DNA of 64,000 bases from Streptomyces sp. R33. GTDB lineage: Bacteria > Actinomycetota > Actinomycetes > Streptomycetales > Streptomycetaceae. The number at the start of each line of letters is the position of its first letter. Position 1 is the first letter of the stretch. The DNA lies in contig NZ_CP165727.1 in NCBI RefSeq assembly GCF_041200175.1, forward strand, positions 4,414,501 to 4,478,500. The letters run 5' to 3'. The position numbers and the translations under genes were made by a program. The notes under the pieces are model-generated. The model had not been told where the DNA came from. It ran no database searches and saw nothing but the letters and a program-made list of their open reading frames with translations. This document shows, in pieces, positions 7,201-14,715 of the stretch.

Positions 7201-8355
7201 CTACCGGTCGACGGCCCCCTGGGTGAGCACCCGCACCGCGTGCGCGGCGGAGGCCAGGGTGGTGTGCCGGTGCCAGCCGCCGAAGGAACGGCCGCCGAAG
7301 TCGGTGAGCCCGACCTTCTGGGAGACGTCCCTGAAGTCGGCCTCGACGTGCTGCGCCCGCTTCGCGAGCCGCAGCAGCCCGCCGGGAGGCGCCTGCGTCA
7401 TGTCGGTGACCCAGCACTGCTCGGGCCAGCCGCGCGGATCGCTCCACTCGCCGAACAGCAGCAGCGGCCGGGGCGCCTGCGGCAGCTCCACCCGTACGCC
7501 GACCACCAGCGTGGTGCGCTGCTGGAGGGTCAGCGGGTCCAGCCAGGTCACCGGACGGCGTAAGGTCCCGGCCATCAACAGCAGCTGATGCGCGGCCAGT
7601 TCCCGGTTGCCGCTGCTCGGCAGGACCGGGTCCACGCAGCGGACCCGCATCGAACCGCGGGCCGAGGCCACGAAATGCGTCCCGGCCGGGCCGAACCGTC
7701 GGGCCACCGCGGCCGGATCGACGTCGGGCAGGTCGAACACCACCGGGCGGCGGTTCTGGCCGACCCAGTCGCGCAGCTCCTCGACGGCTCCGGCGGCGCA
7801 TTCGAGCGGGCTGGTCGCCAGTTCCGACTCGTGGACGTTGGGGGAGAGGGGGCCGACGCTGTCGCGCCACTTCTGGGTGAGCGCGAGCCGCCAGTTCACC
7901 GGGCAGCTGTGGTCCTCGCCGACGGACCAGACCCCGAACGCCACCTGGCTGTTGACCATCTGCCCCCGCTCGGGCACGAAGCGGCGGGCCACCCCGACCG
8001 ACTCCGTGCCGGCCTTGGAGATGACCACGGGCTGCACGACCCAGGCGCGGGGGCGCAGCGCCCGCTCGAGATACCGGGCGAGGGCGGCCCGTACGGGACC
8101 CCAGTCCCAGGTGGACGAGACCACGAAGTGGTGCAGGCTCTGCTCGGCCGCGCGGTCGCCGACGTGCGCCGCGATGTTGCGTATCGACTTGCGTCCTTCG
8201 GCCTTCAGGAGACCGCGCAGGTACACCTCCCCCTTGCGCCGCTGATCGCTGCGCGGCAGCGAGGCGAACAGCTCGGCGCAGAGTTCGGCGACGACCAGGT
8301 CCGGTACGAACCGGCTGCTCAGGGTCTCCAGGCGTTCGAGACTGGGTGCGCTCAT
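7201..8355 (-). CDS. IS701/DDE_5-type transposase homologue with lost catalytic residues (decayed or domesticated)
   Basis: A 384-residue protein with the layout of IS701 family transposases: N-terminal KGEVYLRGLL and AEQSLHHFV segments, SVGVARRF, a WRLAL strand and the terminal GWHRHTTLASAAHA block. Active members have WVVDD...FPKxGxxSVGVARQ, whereas this one reads WVVQPVVISKAGTESVGVARR, so the first catalytic aspartate is gone. The family ADAGYG reads FDLPDVD, and the ELK...HFEGR region reads DVS...DFGGR. The frame is intact over 1.15 kb, there is no adjacent partner copy, and I see no terminal inverted repeats or target duplication. Retention of the frame suggests a domesticated DNA-binding protein, but recent decay cannot be excluded. 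The stop is 24 bases from the convergent regulator gene. Confidence 0.7.
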   Translation of the reverse strand: MSAPSLERLETLSSRFVPDLVVAELCAELFASLPRSDQRRKGEVYLRGLLKAEGRKSIRNIAAHVGDRAAEQSLHHFVVSSTWDWGPVRAALARYLERALRPRAWVVQPVVISKAGTESVGVARRFVPERGQMVNSQVAFGVWSVGEDHSCPVNWRLALTQKWRDSVGPLSPNVHESELATSPLECAAGAVEELRDWVGQNRRPVVFDLPDVDPAAVARRFGPAGTHFVASARGSMRVRCVDPVLPSSGNRELAAHQLLLMAGTLRRPVTWLDPLTLQQRTTLVVGVRVELPQAPRPLLLFGEWSDPRGWPEQCWVTDMTQAPPGGLLRLAKRAQHVEADFRDVSQKVGLTDFGGRSFGGWHRHTTLASAAHAVRVLTQGAVDR

Positions 8356-8701
8356 GACGGATCCATCCCTTCCCCCGACGTTCTCTCCAGCCCCTCAACC
8401 CTGCGGTCGGAGGAGCCGGAAGAACCAGGTGAACCCGTCACACACATTCGGCCCGCCGTGCGCAGCGGACCATCAGCCCGAAAGAACCAGGCGAACCCAA
8501 ATCACCCTCTGATGGGGCGCACCACAACCCTTTGGCCAGGGCAGCAACGATTCGCAGCGTCCTCGAGGACCGCTGGACCCGAGGTGGACCACCCACCCCA
8601 CCCGCCCCACGCCCCGGGCATACGCCCCCAAGGGTGCCCGCCCCACCACGCCAGGCCCCGCGCATGGTGGCCGGCCCACCACGACGCAGCTCAGCCGGGG
8701 G
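8356..8701. other. 346-bp gene-free stretch with a 16-bp direct repeat
   Basis: No convincing coding frame. AGAACCAGGTGAACCC at 8421-8436 is repeated as AGAACCAGGCGAACCC at 8483-8498 (15 of 16 identical, start to start 62 bp, about six helical turns), upstream of the IS701-like gene, which starts at 8355. The right part (about 8575-8680) is strongly C-rich on the plus strand, without an obvious terminator. Confidence 0.5.
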
Positions 8702-8878
8702 TCACACCGTGCGCGCGAACACCGCCCACGCCAGGTCGCCGACTTCGACGACCGCCCCGTCGGCCCGCTTGCTGTCCCGGACGGCGACGGTCCCGGCCAC
8801 GTTCGTGGCCACCTCGACGCAGTCCGAGTCAGTCGTGACACTGCTGTAGCTGGACTTCACGAATTCAAAGCGGGTCAT
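8702..8878 (-). CDS. DUF397 small protein
   Basis: A 58-residue DUF397 protein beginning MTRFEFVKSSYSS, with the typical DCVEVA, VAVRDSK and the final LAWAVFAR region. Such proteins are encoded with WhiJ/Scr1-type helix-turn-helix regulators in Streptomyces and are thought to act as antagonists or partners of the regulator. Its ATG at 8878 overlaps the stop of the upstream regulator gene by four bases (ATGA), so translation is coupled and a near-equal ratio is likely. Longer upstream starts would run into the regulator reading region and lack support. Confidence 0.9.
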   Translation of the reverse strand: MTRFEFVKSSYSSVTTDSDCVEVATNVAGTVAVRDSKRADGAVVEVGDLAWAVFARTV

Positions 8879-9756
8879 GAGCCTGCATACCCCTTGCTGA
8901 TGGCGTCGATCAGGTTCAGGGAGTCGTGCGGTGAGAGGCTCATCCGTGACACGCGGTCGAACGCCCGGGCGTATGCCTCGTTGCCGTCCGCACCCTCCAC
9001 CCACAATGTAGTCGCGATGCCCTCGGAGTAGCCGACGTCCAGTGCTCCGGGGTCAGCGAACGACACGATGTTGAACGCCCCTGCGACGGCATGGTGCGCA
9101 CCCACCCTGAACGGCAGCACCTGCACGTGGATATGGGGCTGCTTGGCCATTTCCAGCAGGTGGTTCAGCTGCCCCCTCATCACATCGGGGCCGCCGATCT
9201 GCTGACGCAGAGCGGCCTCCCAGAGCACCGCGTGGAACTCCAGCGGCCTCTCGTCCCAGAGCCGCGACTGCCGCTTGATCCGTGAGGTCACCAAGACCTC
9301 GATCTCGTCCGGATGCGTCCACGAGTCGGAACTGACGCCCAACGCGCGGATGTAGTCGGCGGTCTGGAGCAAACCGGGGATCAGAGCGAGCTGCCACGTG
9401 CGGATACGGACGGCGACGTCCTCCATCGCCACGTACTCGGCCAGATTTCCCATCGTGGGGATGTGTCGCCACCAGCCCTTGGCCTTGCGGCGCTCACGGT
9501 CCAGGCGCGCCAGGTCCAACAGCCCGCTCACCGCCTGCGAGTCCGTCACGCCGTAGAACTCGCACAGCACACGGATGTCCGGGTCCCGCATCGGAACCCA
9601 GCCGCTCTCCATCTTCACGATCTTCGTCGCCGTGGCGCTGATCTCTCGGGCCGCCTGCAGCTGGGTCTTGCCCGCCGCCGTGCGCAGCCTGTTCAGTTCG
9701 CCACCCAGCCTGCGCCCCAGCACCGTCGACACCCGGTTGCCCTGGCCTTCTCGCAT
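8875..9756 (-). CDS. WhiJ/Scr1-family helix-turn-helix regulator (XRE HTH plus DUF5753)
   Basis: About 293 residues from ATG 9756; an upstream in-frame GTG at 9807 would add 17 residues and GTG 9732 would shorten it. It contains an N-terminal XRE helix-turn-helix (LGGELNRLRTAAGKTQLQAA, then ISATATKIVKMESG) and the C-terminal DUF5753 body with QLALIPGLLQTADYIRAL and HIHVQVLPF. Members of the family control development or antibiotic genes with a DUF397 partner. The gene is divergent from an RsbW-like ATPase, the classic arrangement of bldB/abaA/whiJ-type loci. A palindrome at 9816-9837 immediately upstream probably mediates autoregulation. Confidence 0.9.
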   Translation of the reverse strand: MREGQGNRVSTVLGRRLGGELNRLRTAAGKTQLQAAREISATATKIVKMESGWVPMRDPDIRVLCEFYGVTDSQAVSGLLDLARLDRERRKAKGWWRHIPTMGNLAEYVAMEDVAVRIRTWQLALIPGLLQTADYIRALGVSSDSWTHPDEIEVLVTSRIKRQSRLWDERPLEFHAVLWEAALRQQIGGPDVMRGQLNHLLEMAKQPHIHVQVLPFRVGAHHAVAGAFNIVSFADPGALDVGYSEGIATTLWVEGADGNEAYARAFDRVSRMSLSPHDSLNLIDAISKGYAGS

Positions 9757-9815
9757 CCCCTGGTTCACCGGCCCAGTCTCGCGTCCCCTCCCGGCTGAAG
9801 TCGACACGTCACCCC

Positions 9816-9837
9816 TTCGGGGAACATATTCCCCGAA
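9816..9837. promoter_or_regulatory. 22-bp near-perfect palindrome, probable WhiJ-type operator
   Basis: The centre reads CGGGGAACATATTCCCCG (9818-9835), and the two flanking bases on each side also pair. Only the central C/T pair breaks symmetry. It lies between the divergent regulator and ATPase genes and covers the expected promoter area of the regulator. It is AT-centred in a GC-rich background, as for XRE operators. Confidence 0.7.
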
Positions 9838-9966
9838 TCACTTGCCCCGGTATTTCATCGCTCCTACCGTCGGTGACGAACTGCTCACTGCTCAAGCCCA
9901 GTTGGCGGAAGTGCACCGTGCTGCCCGCACGGCGGAGCCACCGCCCATCGGAAGGTGCACGTACAC

Positions 9967-10371
9967 ATGGACGAGCCGACGCGATGCGACGTACGGAACT
10001 ACCCGCCCCGGCAGGACTCGGTGCCCGCGGCCCGGCGGCGAGCCGCCTGGCTCGCGGTGGCGTGGGGGCTGCCCCAGCTGGCTTCGGACGCGGCGCTGCT
10101 GACCAGCGAGCTCACCACCAACGCGCTGCTGCACGGCTCGCTGCGGGACCGGTACCTACGGGTCGAGGTACAGCTCACGGGAGCAGTGCTCCGTATCGCG
10201 GTCACCGATCCGAAAGGCGAACGGCGGCCCGAACCGCGAGCGGCTGCCCACGATGAGCAGTACGGCCGGGGGCTGCAGATCGTGGGCGCCGTCGCGGAGC
10301 GGTGGGGGGACTCCGCGAGGGTCATCGGCAAGACGGTATGGGCCGAGCTGGGCGCCGGAGGGCCCCGTTAG
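9967..10371 (+). CDS. RsbW-like ATP-binding protein (HATPase_c_2)
   Basis: A 134-residue anti-sigma/serine kinase-type ATPase domain. The N box is LLTSELTTNALLHG, and the G1/G2 area is represented by VTDPKGERRPEP and YGRGLQIVGAVAERWG. The family binds ATP and may phosphorylate an anti-anti-sigma factor or bind a regulator, but the partner here is unknown. GGAAGG at 9950-9955 supports ATG 9967; GTG 9955 overlaps that site and is less likely. Its divergence from the WhiJ/DUF397 pair suggests it is a functional third component of that locus, as in other Streptomyces (known pattern, role here inferred). Confidence 0.8.
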   Translation: MDEPTRCDVRNYPPRQDSVPAARRRAAWLAVAWGLPQLASDAALLTSELTTNALLHGSLRDRYLRVEVQLTGAVLRIAVTDPKGERRPEPRAAAHDEQYGRGLQIVGAVAERWGDSARVIGKTVWAELGAGGPR

Positions 10372-10382
10372 GGTTGGCCCGT

Positions 10383-11585
10383 ATGGGGACCTGGATCGCG
10401 CCGAGCGCCATCGAGAGAGAGCTGTACGAGGCCAAGGCCTCCGGCGAGTGGGGCCGGTACCTCGACGTACTCGCCCGCTCCGAGCTGTTCCTCCCCCAGT
10501 CCCGCAGCCAGATCGACGCCGAGCCCGCACAGGCCCGCTTCCACCCGGTCGGCCACACCCTCCCCGTCTACACGCGCGGAATGCTGCCCGTCCCCACTGC
10601 CGAGACCGTCTTCGTACGCCAGAGCCTGGCCTGGTTCGCCAACGCCTGGGACCACCGCGACCCCCCGTACCTCGCCGTGAACCCCGGCAGCCCCGCCGAG
10701 GCCTACCTCACCACCGGCCCGGCCGACCTCGCCCGCTGGCGCGCCCACTGGGACGCCGCGACCACCTGGGGCCTGGCGCCCGGCGCCGTACACGCCCTGC
10801 ACACCGGCGGGCCGCTGCACGGGCCCGTTGCGCGCGGACTGGCCGTGGGAGCCCATCTGGCCGTCAGCAACGGGGAGTTCTGGAACGCGCTCGCCTACCA
10901 CGGCAGCGGTTACACCCGCGAGCGCGAACGCCTCCGCAAGTCCTGGGGCATCACCACCCGCGAGGAGTGGCTCGACGTCCTGCACCGCATGCTGAACGCC
11001 GAGATCGTCAGCCCCGTCTGGGAGTTCGTCCTGCGCATCCGCCGGATCCTCGCCTCCGACTTCGCCGGGCCCGTCGACGTCGAACACTGGCGGCACGCCG
11101 CCGAGGCCAGCCTGCGCCGCAATGCCGAACGGGCCGCCGAACCGCAGCTCACCCCCGACGGCGTCACGGTCGCGCAGCCGCGCCCCACCGCGGAGGTCGA
11201 GGGCGAGATCGCCGGCGTACAGCGCCTCATCGGACGCATCGCCCGGTACGAGCAGCGCTTCCGGGCCGACGGACTGCTCCCCGAGGGGGGATACGTACGC
11301 TCCGTCGAGGGCTGGGACATCGGCCGGGCCTCCCAGATGGCCCGCTGGGGCCTCGGCACGCGCTACGGCACGCTGGAGGAGGCGGAGCGCGCGGTGCTCC
11401 GCGCGGGGGAGGCGGCCGCCGACACGTACCGCTCCTGGGCGGAGTTCTCCGCCGGTTACCTGCTCGGCCGCTGCCTGCACTTCGACGAGGAGGAGTTCGG
11501 GGAGTGGTACGCGAGCTCCCTCGCCACCCACCTGACCCTGACCACCGAGCCGTCGAGCCCCTGGCTCAACATCCCCTGGAGCTAG
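10383..11585 (+). CDS. DUF1266 domain protein
   Basis: A 400-residue cytoplasmic protein starting MGTWIAPSAIERELYEAK, 11 bases after the ATPase stop. The first third, with RYLDVLARSELFLPQS and PVYTRGML, resembles SseB-like N-terminal domains. The last two thirds include VGAHLAVSNGEFWNAL, SWGITTREEWLDVLHRML and the C-terminal GWDIGRASQMARWGLG and RCLHFDE motifs typical of DUF1266. Biochemical function is unknown. It ends in a four-base CTAG overlap with the convergent membrane-protein gene. Confidence 0.8.
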   Translation: MGTWIAPSAIERELYEAKASGEWGRYLDVLARSELFLPQSRSQIDAEPAQARFHPVGHTLPVYTRGMLPVPTAETVFVRQSLAWFANAWDHRDPPYLAVNPGSPAEAYLTTGPADLARWRAHWDAATTWGLAPGAVHALHTGGPLHGPVARGLAVGAHLAVSNGEFWNALAYHGSGYTRERERLRKSWGITTREEWLDVLHRMLNAEIVSPVWEFVLRIRRILASDFAGPVDVEHWRHAAEASLRRNAERAAEPQLTPDGVTVAQPRPTAEVEGEIAGVQRLIGRIARYEQRFRADGLLPEGGYVRSVEGWDIGRASQMARWGLGTRYGTLEEAERAVLRAGEAAADTYRSWAEFSAGYLLGRCLHFDEEEFGEWYASSLATHLTLTTEPSSPWLNIPWS

Positions 11586-13015
11586 GGTGTTTCAGCACCG
11601 GGCGGTGTGGGCGATTCGCCGGTGGAGGGCTTCGCCTCGGCCATTGCTCTGAGCTCCTCGAAGGGCTTCTGCTGCATCGAACTGCGCACGTGTTCCAAGC
11701 CGTACCGATCAATGGCCTTCTTGTTTCGATTGGGATCACTGCTGTCAAAACCCACCTTCTCGCCCGGCGGCTCCACAACTGCATAAATGTACGGCCGTTC
11801 CTTCTTTTTTACGTACCACAGAGTTATCCGCTGGCGACCTCGAGTCGCATTGAGGATCTCATTGCTGTTCGAGATATCGGCCTGGTATCTCATGTATGCC
11901 TGGTTCTTCCCCTCCGGCCCTCGAGGATCTTGATCCTTGCCTTCCCTTTTGAGGGCTTCCAGGCTCTTCCCGGAGCGCTCATAGTCGCCGACTATGGTCA
12001 TTCTGTCTTTCCTGACGGCATACATCTCTGCCTGGACCCTGACTTGCTCGTACTCGAAGTCGTCAGGCTCCGCGATCTCGATGACCTCGTCCTCCGAGAA
12101 TTCCTCGCCCGGATTCAGCAGCCACCCCGGCGGCCTGACGAACTCGCCATCCTTGATCAATTGGAAGGCCCGCTTCTCCGGGGCAGGGTAGCCGTGGACC
12201 CAGTAGATGCTGCCGAGGACGTAGACGGGAATCTGGCCGGAGTTCTTCACGGACAGATGGACCGGCAGGTACATCTTTGACCGGTCCTCGTTCAGGCTTG
12301 GCTTCCCGAAGGAGGCTGCACTGTTCACGATCGGAGAGGTCGCATAGGGAACATATATCTGCGTATACGTCACATTGGGGATGGCGAGAAGGCTGGAGAT
12401 GACGGCCCCGGCCACGATTCGCTTGGGATTGGGTACCAGCTTCCACACCCGGTGCCGGACAAGTACGCACAAAGCCCCCACCGACAACAGTGTGAAACCC
12501 ACCCAAAGTAGCACGTAGTGTGTGTACGCCCCACCGTCGATCAGCTGCATGAGGAGCATAAGCAAGCCCACGCCAACGGATACCGAGGCGCCGAGCAGGA
12601 CAATCATCCCGGAATAGGATGATTTCCGCACGTGCCAATAATCGAAGGCAGCCAGTGCGGCAATGATTTCCAGTGCGGCCGCAAGAAGGAAGATGATCCC
12701 CGTGACGCGCCCGGAGTAGGTGAGGGCGCCGAACGTGTCCTTCATCCCGATCACGAAGAGCATGCATGCGGTCGCCAGGAGGCCGGCCACCATCAGAGTG
12801 CCGACGATGCGTCGATAGCACGGGTTGTCCGGCCAGTCGGTGCAGTCCGCGCCGATCCAACGGATTTCGTACCCGGATTCCAGACCGGCTCCGCGGATGA
12901 GCCTTCGCAGCTCCCCCATCGAGCGGACCTGGCCTGCGCGCTGGTCGTTGATGGTGACGTGCCGCCAGCCAAGGTCATCCGGTCCGCTTACGGCTACCAC
13001 GGGTGTGTTCGCCAT
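11582..13015 (-). CDS. Multi-pass membrane protein of unknown function, lower GC than neighbours
   Basis: A 477-residue protein I do not recognise. The N-terminal 70 residues are cytoplasmic-looking (GELRRLIRGAGLESGYEIRW), followed by about five hydrophobic segments between residues 70 and 225 (for example IVGTLMVAGLLATACMLFVI). A large C-terminal domain of about 240 residues then holds VHLSVKNSGQIPVYVLGSIYWVHG and GWLLNPGEEFSEDEVIEIAEP, which could be a beta-sandwich facing outside. Codon use is visibly less GC-biased than that of flanking genes, which suggests acquisition by transfer. ATG 13015 is the start used. No operon partner. Confidence 0.7.
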   Translation of the reverse strand: MANTPVVAVSGPDDLGWRHVTINDQRAGQVRSMGELRRLIRGAGLESGYEIRWIGADCTDWPDNPCYRRIVGTLMVAGLLATACMLFVIGMKDTFGALTYSGRVTGIIFLLAAALEIIAALAAFDYWHVRKSSYSGMIVLLGASVSVGVGLLMLLMQLIDGGAYTHYVLLWVGFTLLSVGALCVLVRHRVWKLVPNPKRIVAGAVISSLLAIPNVTYTQIYVPYATSPIVNSAASFGKPSLNEDRSKMYLPVHLSVKNSGQIPVYVLGSIYWVHGYPAPEKRAFQLIKDGEFVRPPGWLLNPGEEFSEDEVIEIAEPDDFEYEQVRVQAEMYAVRKDRMTIVGDYERSGKSLEALKREGKDQDPRGPEGKNQAYMRYQADISNSNEILNATRGRQRITLWYVKKKERPYIYAVVEPPGEKVGFDSSDPNRNKKAIDRYGLEHVRSSMQQKPFEELRAMAEAKPSTGESPTPPGAETP

Positions 13016-13122
13016 GGCACCAGTCTGCCGCCGTACGCCGATGAACGCTCCTGGAATGCGCCCGCACCCGATCGGAGTAACGTCATGAATATCCCATGGC
13101 CCGCCCTCACAGGAGGTCCCCC

Positions 13123-13320
13123 ATGCGCAGACGACTTCTCGGGTTCATCGCCGCCGCCGTACTGGCCGTTCTCGGCGTCATGGGCCCTGCCGCTCAAGCT
13201 GCCGTGTCCGATGTCGACGTGGAGACGTGCACGAAGGGGGGAGGAACATCGGAGTACGAATCCGCGACCGGCTTGTGGACCTGCATCGACGGCAAGTACA
13301 ACGGCGAACCCATCAAGTGA
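13123..13320 (+). CDS. Small secreted two-cysteine protein
   Basis: A 65-residue precursor starting at ATG 13123, chosen because AGGAGG lies six bases upstream. MRRRLLGFIAAAVLAVLGVM is a signal peptide with cleavage expected after AQA, leaving about 39 residues. The mature part has two cysteines (ETCTKGGG and WTCIDGKYNGEPI) that could form one disulfide. Similar short secreted proteins with a C-x2-GGG...C-x-GGKYNG pattern occur in streptomycetes (from memory); function unknown. Confidence 0.75.
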   Translation: MRRRLLGFIAAAVLAVLGVMGPAAQAAVSDVDVETCTKGGGTSEYESATGLWTCIDGKYNGEPIK

Positions 13321-13401
13321 CGGGGGCGCGCCAGCAACGACTTCGCCCAGTCGGAACGCGTTCCTGTACTGACGGGCGGGCTCCCAACTAGCCTCGGCCG
13401 C

Positions 13402-13818
13402 ATGACGATTGAGTTGAACGAGACCGTACGCGGCCTGCTGGACTCCCCGCACCCCGCGGTGCTCTCCACCCTCAACCCCGATGGCAGTCCCCAGAGTTCC
13501 GTGGTCTGGGTGGCCCGGGACGGGTCCGATCTGCTGGTCTCCACCGAGCAGGGCCGCCGCAAGGAGCGGAACATCGCGCGGGACGGGCGCGTCGGGCTGA
13601 CCGTGTTCGACACGGCCAACCCGTTCCTCTACGTCGAGATCCGCGGCACGGCCACCCTCGCCGAGGACGCGGGTCGCGCGGTGGCCGGCCGCATCGCCGA
13701 GGAGTACCTGGGGCCGGACGGCGGCAAGGAGTTCACCGAGTCCCTCTCCGAGAGCGTCCGCGTCGTCGTCCGCATCACCCCGACCAAGGTGCTCGGTAAC
13801 GCCGCCAAGGCCGGCTAG
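13402..13818 (+). CDS. PPOX-class F420-dependent enzyme (FDOR-B type)
   Basis: A 138-residue split-barrel flavin/F420-binding protein: LDSPHPAVLSTLNPDGSPQSSVVWV at the start, then STEQGRRKERNIARDGRVGLTVFD, followed by YVEIRGTATL. This set is typical of actinobacterial PPOX-class proteins assigned to F420 binding. The substrate is unknown. The stop codon overlaps that of the convergent gene as CTAG at 13815-13818. Confidence 0.85.
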   Translation: MTIELNETVRGLLDSPHPAVLSTLNPDGSPQSSVVWVARDGSDLLVSTEQGRRKERNIARDGRVGLTVFDTANPFLYVEIRGTATLAEDAGRAVAGRIAEEYLGPDGGKEFTESLSESVRVVVRITPTKVLGNAAKAG

Positions 13819-14579
13819 GGCAGCAGCGGCCGGACCTCCGACCAGGCGTCCACCGCCTCCGCGAGGGGGTCGCCGGCCGGGAGGTGGGGGCGGGCGAGTT
13901 CGAGCCAGGGCAGCAGGAGCTTGATGCGCCGCAGGTGCCGGATGCGCGGTCGCGGCAGGTCCCGCCAGGTGCGGGCCTCCGCGGCCGCCTCCGCCGGGGT
14001 CAGGTCGATCACGGCCAGCGCGTCCCGGCACAGGGCCGCCGGGTCGCCGCCACGGCCCGGGCCGAACTGCCGGAGCAGGTAGCCCCGTACGGCGGCCACC
14101 TCGACCGCACGGTCCAGCTCGTGCGACCCCGCCCACTCCGCCTTGCGGCGCGTCGCGGCCAGCGCCACGCGGCCCCAGCGCAGCCGGGTCTCCCCGGGCA
14201 GCCAGTCCCCCTGCATCCGGCCCACGGCCAGCGTCCGCAGCGTCAGCGGATGCGGCTCGTCCTGCAGCGGCGGATCGGTGGCCAGCCAGGCCTCGATGTC
14301 CTCGAGCGCATGCCCGCCGGGCGGCACCGCGGTCAGCACCTGCCCCCGGGTGAGCAGCGCGACCAAGGCGCCCGTGAGGTGGACCTTGGCCGTGTGCCCC
14401 GCGTCGAAGAAGGCCACGGAGCGCCCGTACCGCTCGATCCGCCGCAGCCCGAGCCGCAGTTCCCCGGCGGCGTAGACCTGTCCGGCGCGCGCGACCCCGC
14501 CGAGGCAGCGGACCACGCACACGCCGCCCGTGACGTCGGCCTCCTCGACGGAGTACACCTGCAACTCGGCGATGGCCAC
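13815..14579 (-). CDS. Conserved hypothetical protein with an N-terminal EF-Tu-domain-2-like barrel
   Basis: A 254-residue protein from GTG 14579, which has a GGGAAGGGGG ribosome site. The first 50 residues (ELQVYSVEEADVTGGVCVVRCLGGVARAGQVYAAG) resemble the beta-barrel that follows the G domain in translation GTPases, but no GTPase motifs follow. The remainder is helical with no motif I recognise (RWGRVALAATRRKAEWAG; RIRHLRRIKLLLPWLELARPHLPAGDPLAEAVDAW). Function unknown. Confidence 0.65.
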   Translation of the reverse strand: MAIAELQVYSVEEADVTGGVCVVRCLGGVARAGQVYAAGELRLGLRRIERYGRSVAFFDAGHTAKVHLTGALVALLTRGQVLTAVPPGGHALEDIEAWLATDPPLQDEPHPLTLRTLAVGRMQGDWLPGETRLRWGRVALAATRRKAEWAGSHELDRAVEVAAVRGYLLRQFGPGRGGDPAALCRDALAVIDLTPAEAAAEARTWRDLPRPRIRHLRRIKLLLPWLELARPHLPAGDPLAEAVDAWSEVRPLLP

Positions 14580-14715
14580 TGCGACCCCCTTCCCCGGGCG
14601 GGAGGCTACCGCCCGCCGGCCCGGCCTCGCGCCGTGAAGACGGACACCGTGGAAACGAGTCGTGTGATGAGATGGCTGGCGCATACTTGATCGCCATTTT
14701 CCTGGGGGGAAAACC

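Noticed and set aside
7201..8355. Complete active insertion sequence
   Set aside because: No terminal inverted repeats or target duplication found around the gene, and catalytic residues are missing.
8438..8665. Small minus-strand frame of 75 codons in the 8356-8701 gap
   Set aside because: Arg/Gly-rich composition, no ribosome site, no similarity to anything recognised; the stretch holds repeats instead.
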